This document shows, piece after piece, positions 1-9,063 of a stretch of 64,000 nucleotides of DNA (within the stretch, counting starts at the first letter, position 1; each line of letters opens with the position of its first letter). A program made the position numbers and the translations under genes. This DNA comes from Pectinophora gossypiella (taxonomy: Eukaryota > Arthropoda > Insecta > Lepidoptera > Gelechiidae). Location of the stretch: positions 17,327,900 to 17,391,899 of the forward strand of contig NC_065405.1 in the NCBI RefSeq assembly GCF_024362695.1, in the 5' to 3' direction. Below the pieces are notes generated by a model. The model ran no database searches, was not told where the DNA came from, and saw only the letters and a program-made list of their open reading frames with translations.

Positions 1-388
1 ACCATTATAATAATACATATTATAAATAATAAATGAATAAATAAAAAAAATCTAAAAAAGGACTTAGATAAATATCGGTATTTAAGATAATTTACTAACA
101 TAGTTCTTAAGTCTGTTACTAACCAAATAGATGTAGTTGTTCGATAATATTTTTCTTTTTTTAAATTGTGTCCTAAATAAAACGGGATAAACACGGACGG
201 ACTTGAATGTCGGACCTGAGTGTGTATACTCCTTACCGCCGCTGTCTTCTGCCATCGTTTTGATCAATGATTGGGGTATATTGGGAATATTGAAGGGACC
301 GAAGGACGCCAGCTGAGCCTGACCGTACTTATTGTATATCATAGATTACCCTCAATATATAAAACATGTAAGACGGACGCGCACTGTA
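1..388. other. AT-rich sequence, possible minus-strand exon
   Basis: The first 180 bases are A/T-rich with no recognisable element. Between about 210 and 342 the minus strand reads an open frame of protein-like composition (it includes FGPFNIPNIPQSLIKTMAED), followed by GGCG|GTAAGG, which could be a splice donor. No clear acceptor or start context was found and the family is unknown. It may equally be a transposon remnant. Confidence 0.2.
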
Positions 389-528
389 CGGTCACGAGCA
401 TGAACATTTATACACTTTGGTACCATGTCACATTAACTTTTTCGACAAATTGAACTGTAAGTCTCACTAAATGTCAAATAATGTTAGTGTGACAGAATCC
501 TAAAGCTACATTATATTGCTCATGACTG
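389..528 (-). mobile_element. MITE-1 copy
   Basis: About 140 bp bounded by TA dinucleotides, with imperfect inverted ends CGGTCACGAGCA and TGCTCATGACTG. Other copies or pieces lie at 18363-18402, 19267-19400, 23121-23497 and about 44219-44339. TA target sites suggest mobilisation by a Tc1/mariner-type transposase. No coding capacity. Confidence 0.75.
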
Positions 529-537
529 TACGTATAT

Positions 538-624
538 ACAGGGTGTTAGTGACACCGTATCGAATACTGAGGGACATGATTCAGCTCATGATTCTGAGTT
601 AATATCAAGTGGAATTTTACTCGA
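538..624 (+). mobile_element. MITE-2, left half only
   Basis: Begins ACAGGGTGTTAGTGACA and continues through the usual GATTCAGCTCATGATTCTGAG and ATATCAAGTGGAATTTT blocks, then breaks off into a run of palindromes. Full copies of this fold-back family occur at 17074, 32994, 39051, 39311 and 45508. Confidence 0.7.
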
Positions 625-629
625 TGGTT

Positions 630-805
630 CATATTTGAATCATAATTAATAATTTATGTTATTAATTATGATTCAAATATGAATTCGATTCGAACCTGCT
701 ACCTTGGTATATATAAACAGCGTCTATATATATATATATAGACGCTGTTATGTTATTTATATATATTGCTATATATATATATATAAAGCAATATATATAA
801 ATAAC
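630..805. repeat. Three consecutive perfect hairpins
   Basis: Stem 630-652 pairs with 659-681 (23 bp). 716-749 is a perfect 34-bp palindrome, AACAGCGTC around a (TA)8 core. 752-769 pairs with 788-805 (18 bp) around a TA-rich loop. The three are adjacent and could extrude as cruciforms. Confidence 0.85.
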
Positions 806-1011
806 AAAGCAAAGACAGTCATCTTTCAAAGAAAATACCAACCTACACGATTTCAGTCACCATCTTAATAGGCTACTTGACAACCTATTCAAATGCGAAA
901 CATTTTACGAAACGTCAAAACAAAAGTCGTCTTTGAAGTTTGAATAGAAATACTGTCCTGTGATATTGTCAATAAAAACGGTCAAACGTCGTACGTTGTA
1001 ATTCATAAATT

Positions 1012-1300
1012 ATCTCCCTAGCATTTTCCCGTCTTTCACAGGGTCCGCTTATTTAACCTGAAAATTTGACAGGTCCGGTTTTTTACAGAAGCGATTGCCT
1101 GTCTGACTTTCCAACCCGCGAAGGGAAAACCAGCCCAATACAGGTTAGGTCACATACCTCCGAAAATGCATTTGTCGCGAATGTGGGTTTCCTCACAATG
1201 TTTACCTTCACCGCTGAACACGTGATAATCATTTATGTTCCAAACATGAATTCTTAAACAAATTCGACAATCATTGGTTTAAGCCTGTGCTAGATTCATA
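1012..1300 (-). mobile_element. SINE-2 copy, tRNA head truncated
   Basis: Reverse-strand copy of the SINE seen complete at 38297-38608. It carries the blocks CGGACCCTGTAA, GGCAGTCGCTTCTGTAAA, CCTGTATTGGGCTGG, and CGTGATAATCATTTATG, and stops at the start of the tRNA-related region. Confidence 0.8.
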
Positions 1301-1955
1301 AAAAAAAATGCGGCTAGTGTAATGGGTACCTTCGCGCCCGGATTAGTCAGAGGTGGGCTTATAGACGAGTGCAGTATATAGCATTATTTAGTGTTTAATT
1401 ATCAATAAAGTACATTATAAATAAAATTCGATAATAAGTCGAAAAGTATAATGAGTTTGTTTTTTGATCATCTTAGACTGGCTTCTATTTCTAGATAAGC
1501 ATTTTATAGTCTATGACCCAGTCATACCCTATTGCATTGAACCGGGAGGGAAGTGGTTTCCGTTACAGATTCCGCTCAAACACTTCAAAACTTGGCGTCT
1601 TACAGCGGAATTGTTCACAACTTCGCCGATTGTGTTCGAATGAGTGGTTGTCAGAGACGCTGTTTCAGTTTGTCTCTCTGTTTAATTTTAATCAAATCAC
1701 AAACTTAATTTTAACAATCAGACACAACACATAAATACAGTATAACTTGGGTGTCTTTATTACTCTAGAGTAATTTTACGCAATAGGACAAACAAAAGAA
1801 ACATACAGCACAGGTAAACTTATCTCTACGAAAGAATATAATACTATAGATAGACGTACCTACATACGCGTACAAATTTTATGAATTACATGAAAATATC
1901 TACCTACTAATATAAAACTAAGACAAATATATAGTATATACTATAATAATATATA
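1301..1955. other. No recognisable feature
   Basis: AT-rich sequence with no family recognised, no splice-flanked coding stretch and no repeat shared with the rest of the window. Confidence 0.5.
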
Positions 1956-2189
1956 CACTGGTCAGCAAATAAACCGGGCCACCCGCTCCCCTAGCACTCT
2001 AATTCGATTTCCAAAAAAAGTATAAAACTTACAACGGTTTAAGTTATACCTAAAGAAAGTGCATTTTGTGGCGATTAAAATGATTGAAAATTTATTGAAA
2101 TTTATCGTTTTTGTTAAGTGTTTACTTTTTTTGGAAATCGAATTAGAGTGCTACGGGAGCGGGTGGCCCGGTTTATTTGCTGACCAGTG
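1956..2189. mobile_element. MITE-3 with 67-bp terminal inverted repeats
   Basis: Starts CACTGGTCAGCAAATAAACC and ends with its reverse complement. The arms match for about 67 bp with a single mismatch. TA dinucleotides flank both ends (1954-1955, 2190-2191), as expected for a Tc1/mariner-type insertion. The 100-bp centre is non-coding. This is the only copy in the window and its arms have hardly diverged, so it is probably young. Confidence 0.9.
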
Positions 2190-2207
2190 TATACACTTGC
2201 CTATAAC

Positions 2208-2500
2208 GGTGCTAATTCCTTCAGATGCCATCTAATTTTATTTTAAGTTATGCCTGTCATTTTCTTATCCGCTCAAAAAGAAAGGGACGGGTAATCGACA
2301 GGCATAAAATTTATGGAATACACGTCAATTTTAAGCAGAAATATAAATCAACCGTCTAAAAAATTTACATCAGCCAATAATCCGACAGGCCGAATTATTT
2401 TGTTGAAAATCATCCGTCCCTTTCCTTTTCGGCGTATAAGAAAATGATGGGTATAACTTAAAATAAATTTAGGAGGTGTCTGCAGGAATCGGGGCCAATG
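2208..2500 (+). mobile_element. MITE-4 copy
   Basis: About 290 bp with inverted ends containing TTTTAAGTTATGCCTGTCAT and TCTTATCCGCTCAAAAAGAA, mirrored at the right end before CTGCAGGAATCGGGGCCAAT. Related copies are at 11409-15390 (interrupted), 58030-58195, 60125-60660 (interrupted) and 63362-63745. Confidence 0.8.
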
Positions 2501-3194
2501 TTTACATTAATAGTCTAACATACATAGTTTGTTTATATACTCTTTATTGCTTTAAAATACGAAGGATATTTACATTTATTTATTTATACCTAGTCTACCT
2601 CGTTTTCTATATCCATCGCAAGGTACTCAACGTAATAAATATACCCTCGTGTTTCCTTATCGATAAGGTTTTATGTTCAGGATAAATAATTTATCGTAGA
2701 GAGTGCGTAGGTACTGAGTCGAAGACGTAAAGCTTCTGGAAGCGGGACTCTGGTCACATTTAGGGAATAGAGTTATAAAGATAAATAGAGTTACATAAAT
2801 ACTCCACCATTTTCTCCATTGCACGTTGGTGGGAAAACGTCCAGAATCAAATCAATGTAAAAAAGATGTGTGACACTCGGGAACTGCCGCGGTAAAGCTA
2901 TTGCATAGCATTTTTATCAACTTTGCAATTATATTTTTTTTTGTGCAGTATTTTTTTCCTTGTTTTTTTTTTTTCGATTATTAATATCAAGTTCAAGTTA
3001 CACTTTTTAAGTGTAATGATCGATAAGAAAACAATTTTTAAGTTTCTATCGCGGGCCTTGAGTGTGGAGACCGAATCCAGCAATTCCGTAACGAAAATAA
3101 CCTAACACCCCCCACTCCGACCGGCACAACGGCTATGCAGTAGCTTAAAAATAATGCCTTTTTTAACATATTTTTTATGTTTTTTTTTTATTAA
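2501..3194. other. No recognisable feature; T-rich runs
   Basis: AT-rich with several poly(T) tracts around 2930-2975 and 3175-3190. No element or coding signal recognised. Confidence 0.5.
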
Positions 3195-3330
3195 ACAATA
3201 ACATAACACAGTATCACACTTATTTCTCCGAAGGGGTAGGCACAGGTGTATAGTACATCTACTCCTCGCCAGCTATGTTTAAGTCCCATGTAATAGGGGG
3301 TGAGCCCATTACCATTAACCGGGCACAAAA
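3195..3330 (+). repeat. Dispersed repeat F fragment
   Basis: Contains CCGAAGGGGTAGGCA and CTCGCCAGCTATGTTTAAG, blocks that recur at about 15790, 17039-17300, 39580, 48720 and 53595. The class of the parent element is unknown. Confidence 0.5.
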
Positions 3331-3390
3331 CCTATGAAAAAAAAAAAAAAAAAATAATCCCAATATTTATTAAAAATGGCGGAAATCAAA

Positions 3391-3400
3391 ACCTGACCTC

Positions 3401-3432
<32 letters not shown>

Positions 3433-3767
3433 GACGTTGGGAAATGCGTTACGCATACCACGCCGCCCGGGGGGACGACGTGGTTATGTGGGACTCCCCG
3501 GGTGTCGCCACCCGGTATACCCACTAAAACCCAACGGTGTTCCTCTTTGCCGCCGTGTGGCGGGGATACGGGAACGCAATTGCACACAACCGCGTCCCCG
3601 CCGGCGGATGCCCTTTAGGGCCCAGCGCCCATGGGAGCGCGTCAAGCGCCCCCCCCTCCACCGAGGGCTGCCCGGAACACTTGGGGAGCCCTACAGCACG
3701 AGACCTATGTTGTGGACGGCGGTCCCCCGACCACCGTCCACAGGTCCCCATACCTGACCTCTGCCCT
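3391..3767 (-). mobile_element. GC-rich poly(A) retroposon with 16-bp target duplication
   Basis: A 16-bp direct repeat, ACCTGACCTCTGCCCT, lies at 3391-3406 and 3752-3767. Between them is a roughly 28-bp T run (a poly(A) tail on the minus strand) and about 315 bp of unusually GC-rich sequence. The element is therefore on the minus strand, about 345 bp long, with its 5' end at 3751. The open frames inside look like base-composition artefacts. The family could be a GC-rich SINE or a LINE fragment. Confidence 0.85.
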
Positions 3768-3770
3768 GCC

Positions 3771-3826
3771 CTAACTACCTAAATTAATCTAGGTTAAGGA
3801 ATTAATTTAGGTAGTTTCCTAGATCA
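3771..3826. repeat. Hairpin next to the retroposon
   Basis: AACTACCTAAATTAAT is mirrored as ATTAATTTAGGTAGTT across a short loop, beginning within a few bases of the retroposon's right target duplication. Confidence 0.75.
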
Positions 3827-3869
3827 AAGATATGAAATTCCGTTTACTAATTAACAGGTCACGAGAATT

Positions 3870-4157
3870 GAGGAGCTCGGTGGCGCAGCGGACAACGCGC
3901 TCGGTCTGCGATTGTTGAAGTTAAGCAACTTTCGCAAAGGCCGGTCATAGGATGGGTGACCACAAAAAAAAAGTTTTCATCTCGAGCTCCTCCGTGCTTC
4001 GGAAAGCACGTTAAGCCGTTGGTCCCGGCTGCATTAGCAGTCGTTAATAACCATCAATCCGCACTGGGCCCGCGTGATGGTTTAAGGCCCGATCTCTATC
4101 CATCCATAGGGAAGGTCCGTGCCCCAGCAGTGGGGACGTTAATGGGCTGGTGATGAC
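3870..4157 (+). mobile_element. SINE-3, composite tRNA-like/5S-like SINE
   Basis: The head has TGGCGCAGCGG (3881-3891), a tRNA-type A box. It is followed by AAGTTAAGCAACT (3918-3930) and GGATGGGTGACC (3950-3961), which match the box A and box C regions of the 5S rRNA internal promoter. The body continues CCGTTGGTCCCGGCTGCATT, then CGCACTGGGCCCGCG and CCCAGCAGTGGGGACGTTAA, and ends near TGATGA. Other copies are at 5899-6180 (-), 17583-17874 (-) and 20441-20712 (+). No intact RNA gene is present. Confidence 0.85.
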
Positions 4158-4375
4158 TAACAGATCTAAAGGTGACAATTTTTTTTTTCTATTTAATAAT
4201 TTATTTACAAATTTTAATAAAGAAAAATGTAATGATAACTGCGACATTTTGTCACGTTTTTCTATGACGTCACAGGTTGTTTTTCATACAAATTCCAAAG
4301 TAATTTCGCGTTTTGACGTGAAACTACCCTACTGTTGTGGTATAAATATGTCTATCCATTACTCCACAAAATCAT

Positions 4376-4703
4376 CTCCCTAGTATCCTTTCGTCTTTTA
4401 ATGTCCCTTTCGCAAAATGTCCCCTGGTAGCAAAAGGTCCCTTTCGCAAAATGTCCCTTATTATCCCGTATTTACAGAGGGTCCGCTTACCTAACCTGAA
4501 GATTTGACAGGTCCGGTTTTTCATAGAAGCGACTGCCTGTCTGACGTGCTCAGTGGTGAAGGAAAACATCGTAAAAAACCTACTTTCCCGAAAAATGCGT
4601 TTCGGGGGTATGTGACCGCATTTGTATTGGGATGGTTTTCCTTTCGCGGGTTTGAAGGTCAGACAGGCAGTCGCTTCTGTAAAGAGTGGACCTGTAAACA
4701 ATA
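4376..4703. mobile_element. Two SINE-2 fragments joined head to head
   Basis: From 4376 to about 4543 the SINE-2 tail is on the minus strand. At GCCTGTCTGACGTGCTCAG it switches to the plus strand and runs to about 4703 through GAAGGAAAACATCG and GGCAGTCGCTTCTGTAAA. The left half also carries a duplicated CCCTTTCGCAAAATGTCCC block. The result is a large imperfect inverted repeat. Confidence 0.75.
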
Positions 4704-4966
4704 ATGCGTATCCAATACAATACAATAATGCATTCAGAGCTCTATTGCGGCTGTCTCGCTACTGCAGCGCGTCGGCCATGTTTGCGAAGGCGGGTGTGGA
4801 TGGTTTTGACGCCGTCTGGCGCAAAAAAACCGCATCCCTGCTGAACAGAATGCGGGTCAGTAGCAATAGAATCCTGGCTGCAATGGCAAATAGGTATGAC
4901 AGCCCTCTCATACTGGACCTCATAAAGCGTGTCAAATCCCCTCTAGTTATAACGCTAGGAAGATGA
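4704..4966 (+). pseudogene. LINE reverse-transcriptase C-terminal fragment
   Basis: Open frame ending in a stop at 4964-4966. It reads YNNAFRALLRLSRYCSASAM, then the RKKTASLLNRMR and ANRYDSPLI blocks. This is the usual C-terminal tail of the non-LTR retrotransposon polyprotein found in many lepidopteran LINEs. The catalytic reverse-transcriptase core and the endonuclease are absent. It abuts the SINE-2 tail, so it is a fragment and not a working gene. The clade is not certain (Jockey or CR1 group). Confidence 0.7.
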
Positions 4967-5373
4967 GTGCTTTTGTCACTTAGCGTATAAAGGCAGAGTA
5001 GTAAAACCTCGAACGTAAAGAATAATAAAATAGCCGGAGTTAATTTATAACGCAATGAAGACCAGATAAACTGACACTCGACAAACCCCCATTGTTTACA
5101 ATTACTGTGTTAATCCCTCAAACAATTATGGGAGGCAAAAGAACTTCGGGCCTCGCAAATACTCGTAATATTTCAACAAAGTTTTGCCCCGTGCGGTATT
5201 TTATCAAATTATTCCCCCTTCTACTTGAAATATCGACGATAAATTTCAATTTCCAGAATGAACGGTGTAACTTCGCTTATTTAAGTTAATGTTGAGGGCT
5301 TTAGGCGTGTTTTTAACAGCCTGCGGAACAGTTAGAGGCTTGCCTCGTGTACCAAACGAAAGATAGTGAGTCC
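4967..5373. other. No recognisable feature
   Basis: Nothing matching other repeats in the window and no convincing coding signal. Confidence 0.5.
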
Positions 5374-5500
5374 CTGGGGGGTTAAAATGCAATTCGACAT
5401 TTATTTGCATTGCGCACTTACTTTTATATGCGCATAATGTCAACTTGCAATATTGCTTTCTTTGAAAAATTGCTTCGATGTCATTTCAACCTCCCTGGAC
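5374..5500. mobile_element. MITE-6, arm-deleted copy
   Basis: Carries GGGGGGTTAAAATG, GCATTGCGCACTTACTTTTA and TTGCTTCGATGTCATTT in the same order as the full fold-back at 8062-8217, but most of the left arm is missing. Confidence 0.7.
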
Positions 5501-5759
5501 TCCTGTCCAGATGGAGACATATCAGACAAATAAGAAGAAAGACCAAGAATAGAATTTGTCTATTTTTATTTTTTACTGTTTTTGCACACCACACTGCATC
5601 TGAACTAGTGTACTATATCCTCTGCCGAAGATTATCTGGAAGAGACTGCTCTTAGCGATACGGTCGCCTTTGCCCACCTTAGGATAAGTATCTACTGGGA
5701 ATGTCTTGTAAAGCGTGCAATAAAGTGTTTTGTGATCATTGTTAAGAGCTTACATAGAC

Positions 5760-5898
5760 CATAATGATGATGATGTGATCCAGCCGATTTCGGCTACGGC
5801 GACTGCTTCAACTCGGACGTTCATGTGCTCGCATGTGGCTTATATAGCCAATCTTATTGGAAAAGATCCTCCCACATAGCGGGCATGTGAGTACACCA
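5760..5898. repeat. Dispersed repeat fragment with GAT repeats
   Basis: Contains AGCCGATTTCGGCTACGGCG, a motif I associate with lepidopteran interspersed repeats. It is preceded by ATGATGATGATG and followed by GTGCTCGCATGTGGCTTATA. The class is unknown. Confidence 0.35.
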
Positions 5899-6180
5899 TT
5901 TCATCATCAGCCCATTAACGTCCCCACTGCTGGGGCACGGGCCTTCCCTATGGATGGATAGGGCCTTAAACCACCACGCGGGCCCAGTGCGGATTGGTGG
6001 TTATTAACGACTGCTAATGCAGCCGGGACCAACGATTTAACGTGCCTTCCGAAGCACGGAGGATCTCGAGATGAAAACTTTTTTTTGTGGTCACCCATCC
6101 TATGACCGGCCTTTGCGAAAATTGCTTAACTTCAACAATCGCAGACCGAGCGCGTTTACCGCTGCGCCACCGAGCTCCTC
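5899..6180 (-). mobile_element. SINE-3 copy
   Basis: Reverse copy of the composite SINE. It starts in the CATCATCAGCCC tail and ends GCGCCACCGAGCTCCTC. The 5S-like GGTCACCCATCC block is present near 6090. Confidence 0.85.
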
Positions 6181-6317
6181 AAACTGCAGCTGCTCGAGCT
6201 GCTCGAGCATACCATTTAATTGTGTATAATTGATCGCCGCAGTCGGTCGGGCTTTCAATTCATCGCGCACCACACCATAGACACATACCATATTAAAGAG
6301 TAGGTGAACGTCGTGTC

Positions 6318-6405
6318 TTATAAGGAAGTCAAAGTATTGGCCACTGATAGACAAGAATGGAGAACGCTACACCGGCAAGAGCGTGGCTCTTACATTAATG
6401 ATGAT
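6318..6405 (+). pseudogene. RTE-like LINE 3' end
   Basis: Plus-strand frame reads YKEVKVLATDRQEWRTLHRQ followed by ERGS, then a GATGATGA tail. It matches the C-terminus of the better preserved copy at 19441-19904 (VSYREVKELAFDRLEWEMLH, then PQERGS). Confidence 0.7.
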
Positions 6406-6409
6406 GAGG

Positions 6410-6490
6410 GGACGTGGTCAATGATTTCTCCCATTCAACGCTTATCGCTATCGGCCCACTATTACGGTTGATGAACCCTCTCAATCTCTC
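6410..6490 (+). mobile_element. SINE-5 fragment
   Basis: Contains CGTGGTCAATGATTTCTCCC and CGCTTATCGCTATCGGCCCA, matching the middle of the SINE-5 copies at 9593 and 18706. Confidence 0.6.
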
Positions 6491-6494
6491 GCTG

Positions 6495-6639
6495 AAGTAC
6501 GGTAGTAAATGTTGAGTAAGTATGGCAGAAGAAGCATGAAAGTAGGATTAATGCTGTAGAAATAAGGTCGTTGCGTCGCATCTGCAGTGTTAAATTGAGT
6601 GATAGAGTGAGAAACATGGAATCTGCTTATCAGATGTAG
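6495..6639 (+). pseudogene. LINE ORF2 fragment, RTE-like
   Basis: From 6523 the frame reads WQKKHESRINAVEIRSLRRI followed by CSVKLSDRVRN and stops at 6637-6639. It resembles the region after the reverse-transcriptase core of RTE-type LINEs. The preceding YGSKC motif is separated by a stop or frameshift. A related piece at 58652 keeps YGSKCWVWQKNHE in one frame. Confidence 0.65.
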
Positions 6640-6732
6640 TCCTTACGTGAGTCATGTCAGGGTCGGTGAAGTTGGTAATCTATCTCACCACCCATGCGAT
6701 AGAAGAAACCTATCGCCCATAACTGTCAACTC
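6640..6732 (+). mobile_element. SINE-1 tail fragment
   Basis: Contains TTACGTGAGTCATGTCAGGG and a GGTAATC...CACC...GATAGAAGAA tail as in the SINE-1 copies, followed by a CCTATCGCCCATAAC block also found at 60583. Confidence 0.5.
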
Positions 6733-6832
6733 ATCATCGTTAATTTAAGAGCCACGCTCTTGTCGGTGTAGCATTCTCCATGCTACTTTAAAAAGGAAAA
6801 ATAGGGCAGTGGTGTCCCTCTTGACTTTCGCC
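6733..6832 (-). mobile_element. SINE-4 3' fragment
   Basis: Reverse copy: CATCATCGTTAATTTAAGAG, CCACGCTCTTGTCGGTGTAG, CATGCTACTTT and ATAGGGCAGTGGT correspond to the 3' half of the SINE at 23205-23425. Confidence 0.7.
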
Positions 6833-6835
6833 CAA

Positions 6836-7251
6836 CTATCAACTAATGCACTTATTTAGGTACTCTCTTGGCCGTCCGTTTTCCTTTTATGATGATGATG
6901 ACAGTAACGGAGTGTCCGTTAAAAGAAACAGGAACTGTTATAACAAACACTATTACCTACTTTTTATAGTTCATAAAAGTTTCACGTTTCCCGTTATTGA
7001 ACTAGCGACGTGGAAGGAATTTTTAATTTAATTTGTGAGCTTCATAAAGATTTCCTACAAAACACATGTTACCCTTTATGGTCTTTGTTCTGGTTGTTTT
7101 TTAACAAAGAGTGGAATGCTTTCTTTTTTTAATTAAAAAAAATAGTTCTCAAAGCCTCGTTAGATGGCGCTTATCAACTACGTTACAAGGTCATTGCCAA
7201 GATATCAATGATAGAAAATAAAAATTAGGAAATAAATAAGTATAAAGTATA
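6836..7251. other. No recognisable feature
   Basis: AT-rich sequence without recognised repeats or coding signal. Confidence 0.5.
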
Positions 7252-7365
7252 TTATTGTGTCCCCACCAACCCGCAGTGGAGCAGCGTGGTGGAGTATGCT
7301 CCATACCCCCTCCGGTTGATTGAGGGAGGCCTGTGCCCAGCAGTGGGACGTATATAGGCAGGTCC
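7252..7365 (+). mobile_element. LINE/SINE tail E
   Basis: CACCAACCCGCAGTGGAGCA through GCCTGTGCCCAGCAGTGGGA and CGTATATAGGC. This tail recurs at 30770, 36980, 39660 (-), 44536 and, in diverged form, 10700 (-). Such ends belong to non-LTR elements and their dependents. Confidence 0.65.
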
Positions 7366-7613
7366 ACTGCCACACCACGCTGACGAGCACGCGCTCCACG
7401 TGGCAGGCCGCCTTCTCGCCTCTCGCCAGTCGCCGGCTCCACAATCCCGACTCACCGCGGATAGGAGCAGCTCCCCATCCCGACTCACCGTGGATAGGAG
7501 CACAACCCACGCCGTACACACCTCTTCCCGACTCACTGGGATTACAGGCAACACGGCATTCCTGAAGAGCACTGAAGCACTTGAATCGACCTCCGGTCTG
7601 AGGGGGGGAGTGA
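7366..7613 (+). pseudogene. 3' terminal coding and polypurine tract of an LTR retrotransposon
   Basis: A short GC-rich open frame with repeated CCCGACTCACCG(C/T)GGATAGGAG blocks ends at the stop codon TAG at 7616-7618. Just before the LTR is a purine run, GAGGGGGGGAG, in the position of a polypurine tract for plus-strand priming. Protease, reverse transcriptase and integrase are absent, so only the extreme 3' end of the internal region remains. Confidence 0.55.
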
Positions 7614-8051
7614 TGTAGCGGACCCAACTAGTTGGCCACCTAGTTCCGCTCACATGCAACAGATGGCGCCACGTTCTTCAAGCGGTCGTGAAACGCGGTA
7701 TCGAAGTTTTCACGGCAAGACGCATATATACAACTTCCAACACAACACTGTTGGATCGTCGATCCCTAGTCACACTACCAACTTGTGGCTAGCGGGGTAC
7801 TATGCTCAGTTCGGTACCCCGAAAACATCCTTTGGCGGCAGCACACCCTCGCCGCCAAAATGTTATTATATTATTGTACCTCAAATAATAATGAAGTATG
7901 TCAATTTGGGAAGACACTGGCTCCTGAAATACTAGTTTAGGAGCCAGGGCCTTATTTATAATTGTTACTTGTATGTTGTACTGAATAAACTTTTTTCTTT
8001 CTAAATTAACGAGACAAAGACTTCTCTTCTTATTTTCATTCTCTCGGGACA
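7614..8051 (+). repeat. LTR of a gypsy-like retrotransposon
   Basis: Begins TGTAGCGGACCCAACTAGTT directly after the purine tract. It contains a TATA-like CATATATA (7723-7730) and an AATAAA signal (7984-7989), and can end in CA at 8051 (about 438 bp, TG...CA). Partial minus-strand copies at 40330-40567 and 42545-42794 share the first 240 bases (TTGGCCACCTAGTTCCGC, ATGGCGCCA, GGGGTACTATGCTC). The superfamily is inferred from layout. Confidence 0.7.
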
Positions 8052-8061
8052 TTCTGATAAG

Positions 8062-8217
8062 GGGGGTTAAAATGGCCACATCGAAGCAATTCATCTAAGA
8101 AAGCAATATTGCAATTTGACATTTGTTTGCATTGCGCACTTACTTTTATTGCGCAAATGTCAAATAGCAATATTGCTTTTTTAGATGAATTGCTTCGATG
8201 TGGCTATTTTAACCCCC
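8062..8217. mobile_element. MITE-6, full fold-back
   Basis: Arms of about 64 bp starting GGGGGTTAAAATGGCCACAT are mirrored almost perfectly at the right end, with a short GCGCACTTACTTTTATTGCG centre. No coding capacity. Other copies: 5374, 18224 and the centre of the palindrome at 34744. Confidence 0.9.
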
Positions 8218-8585
8218 AAGATTCTGTTTTATTTCTTCATTATTTGTTTATTTAAAAACATAATCAATGTGACATGTACGTTTCGTTTTAGGATTTCATA
8301 AAGAAAAACACAAATGACGTTCCGTTCCATGATGTAACCTACTAAGTTCAGCGCCATCTATGCAGCAGGTAGGATACAAATTTAAAAATAAAAAGAACAT
8401 CCCTCATTGAAAATGGATTTATAAAATAGTTTGTTGTAACTGAAGGATGGAAGGAAGGAGGATGGAGTCTCATCCCAGATACCCATTATGTTGTTTTATT
8501 CGTGAACTCAGTTTCTCGCATTTAGATTCTGAAATGGTCCACTATGCGTGCACCGGGCACTCCTTGCCAAAATTTCATTCTAACC
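8218..8585. other. No recognisable feature
   Basis: No repeat shared with the rest of the window and no convincing gene. Confidence 0.45.
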
Positions 8586-8646
8586 GTTCAATTCAAATTC
8601 AAAATTATCTTTATTCAGTTGATAACATAGTTACACTTTGAATCGT
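8586..8646. repeat. LINE 3' tail fragment
   Basis: TTCAAATTCAAAATTATCTT and AACATAGTTACACTTTGAAT. The reverse complement recurs at 31690-31755 and 41283-41390, where AATAAA-like signals and A-rich ends suggest a LINE 3' terminus. Confidence 0.5.
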
Positions 8647-8825
8647 CATTTTTTACACAAACACATTGACATTATAACGCGCATACGCGCATCTGTGTGT
8701 GTGACGTCTGACAACATACGATTTAAAATAAACTAGGTATGTTCGAGGGAGGGCAAGGTAAACCTAGCACGCCCCTGGTGACTCCACCAGTTCCCGTTCT
8801 ATACATAGTATTATTCCTTATTCTG
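8647..8825 (+). repeat. Dispersed repeat G
   Basis: GTGTGACGTCTGAC, GTTCGAGGGAGGGCAAGGTA and CTATACATAGTATTATTCCT recur at 32170-32400 (-), 33420-33480, 62590-62800 and 10795-10870. The class is unknown. Confidence 0.6.
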
Positions 8826-9063
8826 TGCCTAACCTGAATATTTGGCATGTCTGGTTTGTACAGAAGCGACTGCATGTCTGAGCTTCCAACCTGCGAAGGG
8901 AAAATCAGCACAATACAGGTTAATGGGAATGTGGGTTTCCTCGCGATGGTTTCCTTCACCGCTGAGTACGTGACAATCATTTTTGTTAAGGCCCGTGCTG
9001 GGATTCGACCCGGCGACCTCGCAGTGACGTCGGCGATCTTCCAACTGTGCTACCACGGCAAGC
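8826..9063 (-). mobile_element. SINE-2 copy with tRNA-like head
   Basis: Reverse copy spanning the tail to the tRNA-like region. GGGATTCGACCC is the B box region and CCACGGC the head end. An internal 30-40 bp deletion lies after ACAGGTTAATG. Confidence 0.8.

Noticed and set aside
3431..3782. Several overlapping open frames in GC-rich DNA, up to 108 codons
   Set aside because: They lie in a retroposon with a poly(A) tail and target duplication. The frames follow from few stops in GC-rich sequence.
3910..3962. 5S rRNA-like blocks
   Set aside because: Only short box A and box C-like words remain inside a repeated SINE. No full 5S rRNA gene is present.
7205..7659. Overlapping frames of 135-140 codons on the minus strand
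   Set aside because: They run antisense across a LINE tail, the end of an LTR element and its LTR. No family match, so composition artefacts.
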